A DNA stretch of 64,000 nt from Enterobacter cloacae (GTDB lineage Bacteria; Pseudomonadota; Gammaproteobacteria; Enterobacterales; Enterobacteriaceae), in assembly GCA_014169315.1 (NCBI GenBank), contig AP022133.1, positions 3,472,001-3,536,000 of the forward strand, read 5' to 3'. Shown here in pieces: positions 28,780 through 38,300 of the stretch. The position numbers were made by a program, and so were the translations under genes. The notes beneath the pieces are model-generated. The model was not told the origin of the DNA. It saw nothing but the letters and a program-made list of their open reading frames with translations, and did not search any database. Within the stretch, counting starts at the first letter, position 1. The number at the start of each line of letters is the position of its first letter.

Positions 28780-29880
28780 ATGGCAAATTTTTTTCGTTTA
28801 GACAGGGATTGGGGATTCTTACAAGCTTTAGATAAGATAAACTCTCATTACAAGCCCGGAGGAATGGTCTCCGGAATGGCTAGGAATGTTCAGATACAAA
28901 ATTGGGGAGTTCTTGTTGGAAGAACTCGTGCACTTGCTGAAGTTGAATTAGCGATATCCCTTGCGGGGTCAAAATCTAAACTATGTAGGATAATACAAAT
29001 ATCAGACTCATCCCTTAATATGATGATTGATTTTTTCGAGAGTCTACCTAATGATATTAATAAGCAGGGAATCCAACAGGGAACATCCATATCCGGACAT
29101 TTATTACTTCGCCAGATTGGGAAAGGTGGGAATGCAGTAGTATGGAAAACAAGAACAACAAATAACAATCTGCATATAATGAAAATTGCTAAACGTAGTA
29201 AAGGAATAGCATTATCACGCTTTGATGATGAAATATCCACATTAAATAGAATCAAAGCCATAAGGGACAAGAACCTTCACACAATCCCTATCATTAATAG
29301 TTATAGCAACTTGGACGATGATGGTTTTGCTTGGTTTACAATGCCAGAAGCCACCCCTCTGGAAAAACATTTTGAAAAACACGCATCCACACCTCTAACC
29401 ATATTAAAAGGCATGCTGGATGTCTGTAAGACAATTGAAATACTTCACGCCCAAGACATTTACCATCGAGATATAAAACCAGATAACATACTTATCTATC
29501 AACATAAGTGGTCTCTTGGTGATTTTGGCATTGCCACTTTCCCCGATAAAGAAAAAATCACTAAAGAAGGTACCAAAATGGGTTCCCTGCATTACTACGC
29601 ACCAGAAATGTTAAGCAGTTCTCAAGAAAATTCTGGTATGTATGCTGACATATACAGCTATGCAAAGTCATTATGGGCCTTATTAAGCGGAAATAAGTAT
29701 CCCATTGCTGGGGAACTTAGATTAGACCGTCCAGAGGCAAAGTTATCTACTTACTGCATGTTGGATAAAATAGAGTTACTGGATGAAGTCATATCAGCTT
29801 GTACAAGCTATACACCAACAAACAGACCTTCAATATCAGAGATAAGAGCTGTAATTGAAAAGGTCATAGAAAATAAATAA
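28780..29880 (+). CDS. Serine/threonine protein kinase
   Basis: 366-residue Hanks-type kinase with a complete catalytic core: glycine loop IGKGGNAVVWK (about 113-123), ATP-binding Lys135 in MKIAK, HRDIKPDN at 229-236, DFG at 248-250, GSLHYYAPE and DIYSYA. The N-terminal 110 residues are unlike any domain I know and may sense or bind the DUF3644 partner. No transmembrane or PASTA region, so cytoplasmic. GAAGGAAAT precedes the ATG. Cotranscribed with the HEPN gene; probably activates or restrains it by phosphorylation. Confidence 0.88.
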   Translation: MANFFRLDRDWGFLQALDKINSHYKPGGMVSGMARNVQIQNWGVLVGRTRALAEVELAISLAGSKSKLCRIIQISDSSLNMMIDFFESLPNDINKQGIQQGTSISGHLLLRQIGKGGNAVVWKTRTTNNNLHIMKIAKRSKGIALSRFDDEISTLNRIKAIRDKNLHTIPIINSYSNLDDDGFAWFTMPEATPLEKHFEKHASTPLTILKGMLDVCKTIEILHAQDIYHRDIKPDNILIYQHKWSLGDFGIATFPDKEKITKEGTKMGSLHYYAPEMLSSSQENSGMYADIYSYAKSLWALLSGNKYPIAGELRLDRPEAKLSTYCMLDKIELLDEVISACTSYTPTNRPSISEIRAVIEKVIENK

Positions 29881-30091
29881 CACATCAGCTCTGCGCACAA
29901 TGCTCTCCCCGCCCCGCCTGCCCGCTTAATGGGGCGCTTTGAATGCAGGTGCATGGGCGACCTCAGGCCGCGCCAGAACTGGCGCTGGCGGGGGAGGCAG
30001 GGACATGAAAACGTATGCAAAACCATGCACCTTATGTATGCATGGCTTAATTCAGGGAAAATGGCGGGATTTACGGGGATTTTTTGACGGG

Positions 30092-30544
30092 CTACTGCGC
30101 GGCCAGTTCAGCGCGTTTTCGGACGTAATTCTGGTTTTGTGCAGGCGTGAATTTTTCACGATTATCATCCCGTGAAACCGCGTCAGGCCTGAACCCAATG
30201 GCCGTTAAAATGTCATTATCCTGTGCGGAATAATTTATTTTTCCACCGGTGGCCAGCCACACCGACAGCGCTTCACGCAGGTAGTCCACCGAATGCTGCA
30301 TTACGCAGTGTTTTACAGCGGGATGCTGGTTGTTATAGCCCATTAGTTCGGGGGCAAGTGAGGCGGTCAGCTCTGCGCCGTGCGCCTGCATAAAATCATT
30401 CAGGCGGTTGAGGATGCTGATGCGCTGCACGTCCTCATGCGAGCTAATATAGCGACCGGCAGCCTGATTAATTTCCCATTTTTTACGTCGATAATATTGT
30501 AAGCACCCTGTTTTACTTCCACGCACTTTTTTGAGTACTTCCAC
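30092..30544 (-). CDS. Hypothetical 150-residue mobile-element protein
   Basis: Not recognised. GTG start at 30544, directly after the stop of a small upstream frame. Basic N-terminus (KKVRGSKTG...YYRRKKWE) and a helical remainder with MQHSVDYLREALSVWL. No signal peptide. Found in what looks like prophage or satellite debris between the kinase gene and the backbone; a regulatory role is possible but not supported. Confidence 0.6.
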   Translation of the reverse strand: MEVLKKVRGSKTGCLQYYRRKKWEINQAAGRYISSHEDVQRISILNRLNDFMQAHGAELTASLAPELMGYNNQHPAVKHCVMQHSVDYLREALSVWLATGGKINYSAQDNDILTAIGFRPDAVSRDDNREKFTPAQNQNYVRKRAELAAQ

Positions 30545-30547
30545 ATT

Positions 30548-30652
30548 TTAAGCCATCATCAGGCACTCATCCGACACCGGGTTATCCAGAAGTCCCTGCA
30601 ACCGCTTACTGCGACATACAACCCGCAGATTTCCCCTCGTGATATTGTCCAT
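30548..30652 (-). CDS. Possible 34-residue peptide
   Basis: Short frame (MDNITRGNLRVVCRSKRLQG...) that ends just before the 150-residue gene and overlaps the end of the next one. No convincing ribosome binding site; it could also be the tail of a decayed gene. Kept because it directly abuts the downstream GTG, as coupled small genes do. Confidence 0.25.
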   Translation of the reverse strand: MDNITRGNLRVVCRSKRLQGLLDNPVSDECLMMA

Positions 30653-31139
30653 AAAAAGGAGCATCGAGCGTTGGAATATAAGGCCAGTCAACTTCGCTTT
30701 TTATGATATTTCGCGCAGCCATTGCTTCTTGCTCGGTTAAAAACATCCCTGAAAGATTGTTGTCAGCATCAATAGCAAAAAACGTAATCTCTGAGTCACA
30801 AAGTTGAGCGTTAACAATAACGAAGAGAGAATATGTTGCTCTTGCCCAACTTTCCTCTTCAGAACCAGGGACTTCTGCAGAATATATAGTGAACTCCTCT
30901 CCATTACACGACACTTTGTATTCTGGGATTTCAGAATCAATATACTCATAAATCTGAGCGGGATTGCGGATATGTTTTTTTAACTCAGGCAGCAAGCGTT
31001 GATAAGCCCCGGCAATCCCTTCTTCAGCCAATGTCTCAGCATCCAGAAAAATCAGGTCATCATAGTTCAAAGGACTTTCAGTGTCTTTGACATTGTCCTT
31101 TCGAAATGTTGGCAGCATTTTCAGCAATCCAGAAAACAT
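30606..31139 (-). CDS. Hypothetical acidic 177-residue protein
   Basis: Not recognised. Acidic, soluble, with ILxx-type helices and a central beta-rich segment (YKVSCNGEEFTIYSAEV...SLFVIVNAQLCDSEITFFAID). Composition and size resemble immunity proteins of contact-dependent or type VI toxins, but no toxin gene is nearby. Lower GC than the backbone. Last gene before the backbone-like DNA. Confidence 0.6.
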   Translation of the reverse strand: MFSGLLKMLPTFRKDNVKDTESPLNYDDLIFLDAETLAEEGIAGAYQRLLPELKKHIRNPAQIYEYIDSEIPEYKVSCNGEEFTIYSAEVPGSEEESWARATYSLFVIVNAQLCDSEITFFAIDADNNLSGMFLTEQEAMAARNIIKSEVDWPYIPTLDAPFYGQYHEGKSAGCMSQ

Positions 31140-31338
31140 AACATATTCCTGAGCAAAGAGTTTTTGTTACTGACGGTAAGATACAATACTTGTACAGCCC
31201 CTGACATCCTCCAGCCGCTAACTATTATGCTGTGTGGCGTTCTGCTTCACTTACAGTCTATTCCTAAAGCCACCCGCGCATTTCGCATGTCATCCTTAAT
31301 CACGCTCATAACACGAAAACGTTAATTGAGGATAAATG

Positions 31339-31695
31339 ATGAAAAAAACAATTATCGCATTATCTGCCGTTCTGCTGGCTTCTCCTGTTTTTGCGGCGAC
31401 CACACATGCAACCGACGATACCGTCGCCACGGCGAACGCGCACGCCAGCACGGCGAAGCAAAAGCTGCATGAAGAACAGAACAAAGGTGAAGAGCTGAAG
31501 CTGAAACAAAAGCATGCCGCAGAAGGTAAAAGCGAAAGCTTTGGCAGCAAGGTCAGCGAAGATTCCCAGAAAGCCTGGCATAAAACCAAAGAGGGTACCG
31601 AGAAAGGCTGGGACGTAACCAAAGCCGGTGCAGAAAAAGGCTGGAATAAGGCCAAAGAGGGTGCCGCTGAGCTGGAAAAGAAAGTCACTGAATAA
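31339..31695 (+). CDS. Small exported Lys/Glu-rich repeat protein
   Basis: 118 residues with a clear Sec signal peptide (MKKTIIALSAVLLASPVFA). The mature protein is charged, helical and repetitive: KxxEGxEKGWxxxKxGAEKGWNKAKEGA units near the C-terminus resemble LEA-like or apolipoprotein-like amphipathic repeats. The second ATG is chosen (GAGG seven bases upstream). Followed by its own terminator. Periplasmic stress role is inference. Confidence 0.8.
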   Translation: MKKTIIALSAVLLASPVFAATTHATDDTVATANAHASTAKQKLHEEQNKGEELKLKQKHAAEGKSESFGSKVSEDSQKAWHKTKEGTEKGWDVTKAGAEKGWNKAKEGAAELEKKVTE

Positions 31696-31704
31696 CCCCT
31701 CCGA

Positions 31705-31728
31705 AAGGTCGCGCAAGCGGCCTTTTTT
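31705..31728 (+). terminator. Terminator after the exported repeat protein
   Basis: AGGTCGC-GCAA-GCGGCCT arms (one G-T pair) followed by a run of T. Confidence 0.8.
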
Positions 31729-31826
31729 ATTTCCCTCCCCTGTCCTCCTTCCATACCAACCGGAAACGCTAAAATAAAAGCGTGAAGACCGCATATTCTT
31801 CATTCCCTGAAGAGAGGTACACGCAG

Positions 31827-32171
31827 ATGAACATTAAGGAAGTCGCACCTGAAACCCGTGGCGTCACCGTTGAGCTTCTTGCCAGCATTGACCTGGGCCC
31901 TGAAATTGCCGGGATGGAAGGCCGTCAGCTTCGTATGCGTAAGGTCACTATCGATCCGGGAGGTGTGTTTGGCCCGGTACATAACCATGTTGATCGTCCC
32001 GGCACTGTCTACATTTTACAGGGCATCATTACCGATCACCGAAATGGCATTGCAACAGACTATGGCCCGGGCGTGGGCTGGCCTGAAGATCACAACACGA
32101 TTCACTGGCTGGAAAATCGCGGTAGCACCCCGGCCGTTGAAATCTCCGTTGATATTGTTCACATTGTCTGA
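31827..32171 (+). CDS. Cupin-domain protein
   Basis: 114-residue single cupin. Motif 1 includes GPVHNHVDRPGTVYILQG (the first His pair and nearby residues could bind metal), motif 2 GPGVGWPEDHNTIHWLENRG. The ATG with AGAGAGG nine bases upstream is chosen. No signal peptide. Substrate unknown; family members are often small-molecule binders or dioxygenases. Confidence 0.85.
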   Translation: MNIKEVAPETRGVTVELLASIDLGPEIAGMEGRQLRMRKVTIDPGGVFGPVHNHVDRPGTVYILQGIITDHRNGIATDYGPGVGWPEDHNTIHWLENRGSTPAVEISVDIVHIV

Positions 32172-32178
32172 ACCCTGG

Positions 32179-32197
32179 ACCGGCCCGACGGGCCGGT
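32179..32197 (+). terminator. GC-rich hairpin after cupin gene
   Basis: ACCGGCCC-GAC-GGGCCGGT with a weak T-tail. Could terminate the cupin transcript. Confidence 0.55.
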
Positions 32198-32269
32198 TCG
32201 GATATTACGCGGCGAATAAAATCTCTGCGTCAGGCGTTAATACAATGCCTGAATGATGGAGATGCTTAG

Positions 32270-32845
32270 ATGATGCGTAATATCGCTCTGCTGATTGTGA
32301 TATTGCTTAGCCCGATGGTGAATGCAACCCCTGTCCGCTATGCCATTGACCAGCAAAAAACAGGAATTGTGCTCTCCTGGCGCGCGTTCGGTGGCATACT
32401 CTCGCAGGCATGGCTCAGAGGGGTTACGGGCGATGTCATCCTCGATCCAGCGAACGAATTCAACGACCAGATCCATGTCACGATCCCCGTAGCCACACTG
32501 GTGGCATCCAATAGTCTGCTCACCTGGCAACTCAAAAGCGATATGTTTTTTGATGCTGCACGCTACCCGACAATCATCTTTATCAGTGACCGGGTGGTTA
32601 CGCTGCAAAAGGATCATTTTCGGGTATTTGGCACACTGAACGTGAGAGAGATACGACGGCCGGTGATTCTGGATGTCATGCTCAAAGAGCATAACCTGGC
32701 ATTTTTAGCGCTCCATGCCACTACGGCTATCTCGCGCGCGTCTTTTAACATGGATCGCTTTGCCCTGGTTGTCGATGACCGGATTGCGATCAATATTGAT
32801 ATTCAGGCCCGGCCCGGGCGCGAATCAACCAATCATGCGCAATAA
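32270..32845 (+). CDS. YceI-family periplasmic protein
   Basis: 191 residues, signal peptide MMRNIALLIVILLSPMVNA, then a YceI-like lipocalin fold: YAIDQQKTGIVLSWRAFGG, LTWQLKSDMFFDAARYPTIIF, and GTLNVREIRRPVILDVML. YceI proteins bind isoprenoid or amphiphilic ligands in the periplasm. The 3' end overlaps the convergent anti-sigma gene by 21 bp. Confidence 0.88.
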   Translation: MMRNIALLIVILLSPMVNATPVRYAIDQQKTGIVLSWRAFGGILSQAWLRGVTGDVILDPANEFNDQIHVTIPVATLVASNSLLTWQLKSDMFFDAARYPTIIFISDRVVTLQKDHFRVFGTLNVREIRRPVILDVMLKEHNLAFLALHATTAISRASFNMDRFALVVDDRIAINIDIQARPGRESTNHAQ

Positions 32846-33613
32846 CGCCTGCGCGGTCTCCTGCAGTTGTGATGCGGGGTTACGTCCAATCAGGACAAAC
32901 TGATGACCCCGACGGTTCCACCAGGCAATGTTCATGTTGTACCGTTTTTCCGCCTGAACGGGTGTGGTTTTCCCCTGCTCCGTTGCGGAGATGCACAGCG
33001 CCATCGGGCCATAATCATTGTGAAGCCAGGCAATCTGCGCAATAGAGGTTCGTTCATACCGCAGAATACGCACCATTTTCAGCTCTGCACCTGGCAGCAT
33101 CAGCTGCTGTTCATTGAGCTGTAACCCTAAATCCTGCATCGTACGGGTCAACCCTTTCTGGAGTAACGCGGCCCCACTGTCGACATCCACCAGCGTTTCA
33201 GCACTGTAAAGCGACATGTATTGCGCCTCCAGATCACGAATCTGCTCGTTTTCATCCTGTTTTTCTGATGCCGGGCGCACCAGATATCCCAGACCGCTTC
33301 CTAAGACCAAAAAACTCAGTGAAGCGGCAATCAATGCGCGGCGGCTAACGCTTGCGCGTGGTTCAGGGTGCTCCGCAAGATGTTGCTCCAGCCTGGCCTG
33401 CATTCTTGCAAGCGGGGCATCGTTCAGCCAGGACGCAAAGGCACTTTTATAATCCTGATGGCTTTTCATCAATTCGGCGGTTCGTGCAGACAGTTGCGTG
33501 TCACCGCGCAGGCACTGTTCAAACTGACGTGCATCCTCACTCTCCATCTCGCCATCCAGCCAGGTGACAATGGCATCGTCGTTATACGGGGGCGCAAAAC
33601 GAATCGGTTTCAA
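32825..33613 (-). CDS. Anti-sigma factor (membrane-anchored)
   Basis: 262 residues. N-terminal cytoplasmic region with an acidic MESEDARQFEQCL segment of the anti-sigma type (no full zinc H-x3-C-x2-C), one membrane span about residues 92-112 (RRALIAASLSFLVLGSGLGYLV) and a periplasmic C-terminal domain. It overlaps the sigma gene stop by four bases, so it is its cognate regulator. The signal it senses is not evident. Confidence 0.85.
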   Translation of the reverse strand: MKPIRFAPPYNDDAIVTWLDGEMESEDARQFEQCLRGDTQLSARTAELMKSHQDYKSAFASWLNDAPLARMQARLEQHLAEHPEPRASVSRRALIAASLSFLVLGSGLGYLVRPASEKQDENEQIRDLEAQYMSLYSAETLVDVDSGAALLQKGLTRTMQDLGLQLNEQQLMLPGAELKMVRILRYERTSIAQIAWLHNDYGPMALCISATEQGKTTPVQAEKRYNMNIAWWNRRGHQFVLIGRNPASQLQETAQALLRMIG

Positions 33614-34212
33614 GAGCGTTTCTCCTGTGCAGAGGGCGGCAGGTCAAACGACCTTGCCAGCGTGGCACGCGCGGTGGCTAACCGGCTCATAATCGTGCCG
33701 ACGGGTACCGATAAGGTTTCTGCCGCCTCCTGATAGGTAAACCCTTCGACATAGACTAAAAACACGGTATTACGCTGCGCTTCTGGTAGCGCATTAACCC
33801 GCAGCATAATTTGCCGAAAACGCAGGCTGTCATCGTCCTGGTCACGCGTGTCTGGAGCCTCCAGATCGTCACTTTCCACAAATCCCTGCCCCATGCGAAC
33901 CCGACGCGCACGCAGGTCGGAAATCCATATTGAGTGGAGAATAGAAAACAGCCACCTGTCGATGCGCGTGCCCGGCGTAAACTGCGCGCTCTTTTCGAGC
34001 GCGCGCACGCAGGTTGACTGGACAAGTTCTTCCGCCGTATCACGATTATGCGACAACACCAGGCCGTAGCGCCAAAGGCGCGTGAGGTGTGCGGCAAGCT
34101 GCTGGCGAACGTCACTGGTTGTGATTTTACGACCCTCACGGTTGAACTCAGGATTCCGGATGTCCGTTAATGGCAGCCTGCAGGTCACGATATTCCTCAC
34201 AGGTTTGGCCAC
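33610..34212 (-). CDS. ECF-type RNA polymerase sigma factor
   Basis: Up to 200 residues; region 2 (RLWRYGLVLSHNRDTAEELVQSTCVRALE) and region 4 (ALPEAQRNTVFLVYVEGFTYQEAAETLSVPVGTIMSRLATAR) are both clear. The start is uncertain: the longest frame overlaps the upstream TPR gene by 65 bp, and a shorter start within the overlap is possible. Operon with the TPR and anti-sigma genes; probably autoregulated. Confidence 0.88.
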   Translation of the reverse strand: MAKPVRNIVTCRLPLTDIRNPEFNREGRKITTSDVRQQLAAHLTRLWRYGLVLSHNRDTAEELVQSTCVRALEKSAQFTPGTRIDRWLFSILHSIWISDLRARRVRMGQGFVESDDLEAPDTRDQDDDSLRFRQIMLRVNALPEAQRNTVFLVYVEGFTYQEAAETLSVPVGTIMSRLATARATLARSFDLPPSAQEKRS

Positions 34213-34684
34213 AAATACCGGCGATAACGTTCAGCTGTTCTTTCGCCAGATCGGGGCGTCCTTTTACCATCCAGGCTTCACCCAGATACTCACGCGCTTT
34301 GGCATAGTTAGGGTTCAGGGCAAGAGAGCGCTGATAATACCCAATCCCTTCATCCGTGCGGCCCAGTTTGCGGGTGGCGTACCCCCGGTAATTCCAGGCT
34401 TCTGCCGTATTGCTATTTTTCAGGGTGTTGAGAAGGTTTAATGCCGCCTGATACTCCCCTTTCTTAGCAAGATGGTAGGCATAGTTAGTTTTGTCCTGAT
34501 CGCTAAGACTGCTGCTTTTATCAGGCACGCATTTCTGGGTGGTGCTGTCATACACCTGTCCGGAAGGACAGTCAGGCGTTTTACTATTAGTACTATTATT
34601 GCCCATAGCCAGCGCTTGTGGGGCATGCAGGAACAATAACAGCACCGGAACGGCCAGATAGCGGACGGTGGCGAAGGTTTTCAT
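34148..34684 (-). CDS. Exported TPR protein
   Basis: 178 residues from the ATG with GGAG upstream. Signal peptide MKTFATVRYLAVPVLLLFLHAPQALA, a Cys pair region (TPDCPSG...KCVPDK), then about three TPR units (YAYHLAKKGEYQAALNLLN; AWNYRGYATRKLGRTDEGIG; YAKAREYLGEAWMVKG) and a final GICGQTCEEY. First gene of the sigma/anti-sigma operon, so probably a periplasmic partner or target of that system. Earlier ATGs would add an N-terminal extension before the signal peptide. Confidence 0.85.
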   Translation of the reverse strand: MKTFATVRYLAVPVLLLFLHAPQALAMGNNSTNSKTPDCPSGQVYDSTTQKCVPDKSSSLSDQDKTNYAYHLAKKGEYQAALNLLNTLKNSNTAEAWNYRGYATRKLGRTDEGIGYYQRSLALNPNYAKAREYLGEAWMVKGRPDLAKEQLNVIAGICGQTCEEYRDLQAAINGHPES

Positions 34685-35382
34685 ATTTTGCTCCAGGGTG
34701 AATGCACAGTAGGTGTACATAGTGTTAACGCGCAGTAGCGCGTTTTTATTCATCACCTGAACATTTTTTCTGCACACCGGGCTCATTCATCCCCGGGAGA
34801 GTGGCTACACATTGGTTCTCAATAGTGCATTCAGCATATGAATAATAAGTGAATCACTATTAGCGTGATTATATTAATACGCGTCACGAAAAAACTAAAA
34901 ATAAAATAGCAAACATAATATATCATACACCACGCTCCATTTATTGCGGCTTAAATGGAGGTTAAGCCGCAATAAATGATCGTGTAAATAAATTAAATTA
35001 ACATCACCAGAAAATACTCCCTATCGCAAATTAACCTCTCTCCGCCACGAACCAACCCCCTTCAACCCCGCACCACGCCTGGCGTTAAAAGCCATACACA
35101 CGAAAAAACCACCTCTCTGCTGCATTAATATTTATTCTCTCCATCAGGTTTGCGTAATTGAATTTTTATAGCTATATCATTTTTAGACGAACAAAAAACA
35201 ATAACACCACGAATTAAAGGGATTTATATAAAGAAGAAAAAAACAACTTAATATTATCTGAAGGAAATAATAGATATCGGACGCGTATAGCCAATTTTTA
35301 TTCTGGCGGGCTTCGTTCGCACTGAAGAAATCATCATCGTGTTACTCATCAAAATAGCATCACCACCAGGAGCCGTAACCTC
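34685..35382. promoter_or_regulatory. AT-rich intergenic region upstream of bapA
   Basis: About 700 bp without a gene. It must hold the promoters of the leftward TPR-sigma operon and of the adhesin. It is unusually AT-rich compared with both neighbours, as expected for an H-NS/StpA-silenced virulence-type locus, and contains the long inverted repeat listed separately. CCAGGAG is present before the bapA ATG. Confidence 0.6.
34938..34978. repeat. Perfect 17-bp inverted repeat with 7-base loop
   Basis: CATTTATTGCGGCTTAA and its exact reverse complement flank ATGGAGG. It lies about 400 bp upstream of bapA and 250 bp from the TPR start. No T-run follows, so it looks more like a regulatory RNA structure or protein site than a terminator. 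The loop contains a GGAGG-like sequence. Confidence 0.85.
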
Positions 35383-38300
35383 ATGAGCCAAATATCTGTT
35401 ATCTCAAAACTGACTGGCGTGAAAACGACCACGGAAGGGACTCAGGTCTCGCTGAATCATTCCTCTATCGTTAAGCTTCACCTGGAGCGCGCCGATATTC
35501 AGCATTTTGCCAGAAATAACAACGATCTGGTGCTCACCCTGCATTCTGGTGAAACCATCGTCATCAAGAATTTCTACGTCACGGATGCACAGGGTCTTAG
35601 TCAGCTGGTACTGGAAGATGACAACGGCGCATTGTGGTGGATTGAAGACCCCACTGCAGCAGCCGCGCATTATGAATCCATTGCCTCAACGGACGTTTTG
35701 CTGGCCGCTGCAGGCGGTGAATCAACCACCGGTGGTGCAATCTGGCCCTGGGTTCTGGGCGGCGTTGCGGCAGCCGGAGGCATAGCGCTGGCTGCCGGTG
35801 GCGGTGGCGGTGGCGGTGGCGGTGGCAGTGGCAGTGGCAGTGGCAGTGGCAGTGGACATAGCAACAGCGGAAGTAGCGACCCGGCGGATCCCGCAGACCC
35901 TCCGTCCCCGGATAAAACAGCTCCCGTTGCACCTGCTATTTCCGGCGTAACGGACAATGTCGGTACAGTCCAGGGCGCACTCACCAGTGGTCAAAGCACC
36001 GATGACTCCCGACCAACCTTTAGCGGAACAGCAGAGGCCGGATCAACGGTAACGGTTTACGACAACGGGACAGCCATCGGTAGCGTAGCGGCAGGCAGTG
36101 ACGGCAAATGGAGTTTTACCCCGTCGACAGATTTAAGCGAAGGTACACATAACATCACCACCCAAGCCACCGACGCTGCCGGGAACACTGGCCCGGGCTC
36201 TTCTTCATTTGCCGTGGTTGTGGACACCACACCGCCGGACACACCCACGCTCCTGAACGCAACTGAGCGCAACGGTGCGACGGCGACACAAATTCAGAGC
36301 GGTCACTATACCCATACCGGTACACCTGAGATTTCCGGAAAAGGTGAGCCTGGCGATACCATCACCCTCTACGATCAAGGGGTGAAAATTGGCGAAGCCA
36401 ACGTCGATAGTAACGGAAACTGGCATTTTACCCCCGGTTCCACACTGACCGAAGGTACACACTCCCTGACGATCACGGAAACCGATCCGGCCGGGAACAC
36501 CAGCGGCATCTCCAGACCACTGGACTTTATTGTTGATAACACGCCCCCGGGCGCGCCAACCGATCTCGCCATCACCCCCGACGGCGGCGCGCTGACCGGT
36601 AAAGCCGAAGCGGGCAGTACTATCATCGTCAGCAACGGCACCACCATTGTTGGTACGGCGGTGACGGACGCCCAGGGCAATTTCACGGTACCGCTCAACC
36701 CTGCCCAGCTGAATGGTGAAACCCTTTCAGTCACCGCCACCGATGCCGCAAGTAACACCAGCCCGCCCGCCAGTCTGACGGCTCCGGATACCACACCTCC
36801 GGCCATTCCGACGGGGGTTGTGGTCAATCACGATGGCGATCATGTTACCGGGAAAGCAGAACCTGGCAGTACCGTCACCGTGAAAAATGAGCAAGGCACC
36901 CTCATCGGTACAGGTCAGGCAGATGGCAGCGGTAATTTCGATGTTACCCTCTCACCACCGCAGAAAAACGGTGAAGTGCTGGACGTGACGGCTACCGACG
37001 GTGCGAACAATACCAGCCAGCCCGCGCTGGCTATCGCCCCGGACACCACTGCACCAGGCGCACCAACCGATCTTGCCATCACCGCCGACGGCAGCACGCT
37101 GACCGGTAAAGCCGAAGCCGGTAGCAGCATCATCATCAGCAACGGCACGACCACTGTTGGCACGGCGGTGACGGACGCTCAGGGCAATTTCACGGTGCAA
37201 CTGCACCCCGCCCAGCTTAATGGTGAAACCCTTTCAGCGACCGCCACCGATGCCGCAAGCAACACCAGCCCACCCGCCAGCCTGACGGCTCCGGATACCA
37301 CGCCTCCGGCCATTCCAACAAATGTCGTGGTCAACCACGATGGTGATCATGTCACCGGGAAAGCAGAGCCTGGCAGTACCGTCACCGTGAAGGACGAGCA
37401 AGGCTCCATCATTGGCACTGGTCAGGCAGATGGCAGCGGTCATTTCGATGTCACCCTCTCAACGCCACAGAAAAACGGCGAAGTGCTGGACGTGACGGCC
37501 ACCGACGGCGCGAGCAATACCAGCCAGCCCGCGCTGGCTATCGCCCCGGATACCACCGCACCGGGCGCACCAACCAATCTCGCCATCACCGTCGACGGCG
37601 GTACGCTGACCGGTAAAGCCGAAGCCGGTAGCACCATCACCATCAGCAACGGCACCACCGTTGTCGGCACGGCGGTGACGAACGATCAGGGTAATTTCAC
37701 GGTTACGCTCACCCCATCCCAGCGCAATGGCGAAACCCTTTCCGCCACCGCTACCGATGAGGCCGGGAATACCAGCACGCCAGGAACCCTACTCGCGCCA
37801 GACACCACGCCGGCGCAAACACCTGAAATTCTGGGTGTTGTTGATAATGTGGCCGACTTTACCGGCAATATCAGCAACGGTGGCCTGACGAACGACAACC
37901 ACCCAACGATTTACGGCAAAGGTGAAGCGGGTACTACGCTCAGTCTTTACAGCAACAACACGCTGATAGGCACGGTGGTGATCCAGCCAGATGGCAGCTG
38001 GTCATTCCCGGCAAACGCACCACTGTCTGAAGGCGGGAACGTTATTACCGCACAGGCGGTGGATGGGAAAGGTCAGGCAAGTAGCATTTCTGCGGCCTGG
38101 AATGTCACTGTCGATACCACCCTCCCCGATACCCCCGTACTGAAAAATGTGCTGGATGATGTTGCAGAAAATACCGGCCCCATCACCAGCGGCCAGGTGA
38201 CCAACGACAGCACCCCAACCTTTAGCGGTACTGGCGAAGCGGGGGCGACCCTCAACGTCATGGAGGGGGGGAACGTCATTGGTACGGCAAATATCGACGC

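Noticed and set aside
29939..30175. 78-codon plus-strand frame after the kinase gene
   Set aside because: Overlaps the opposite-strand gene and has no clear ribosome binding site or conserved domain; kept only as possible debris.
29881..31335. Second attachment site for the HEPN-kinase element
   Set aside because: I searched this stretch by eye for another copy of the ssrA-like end and found none.
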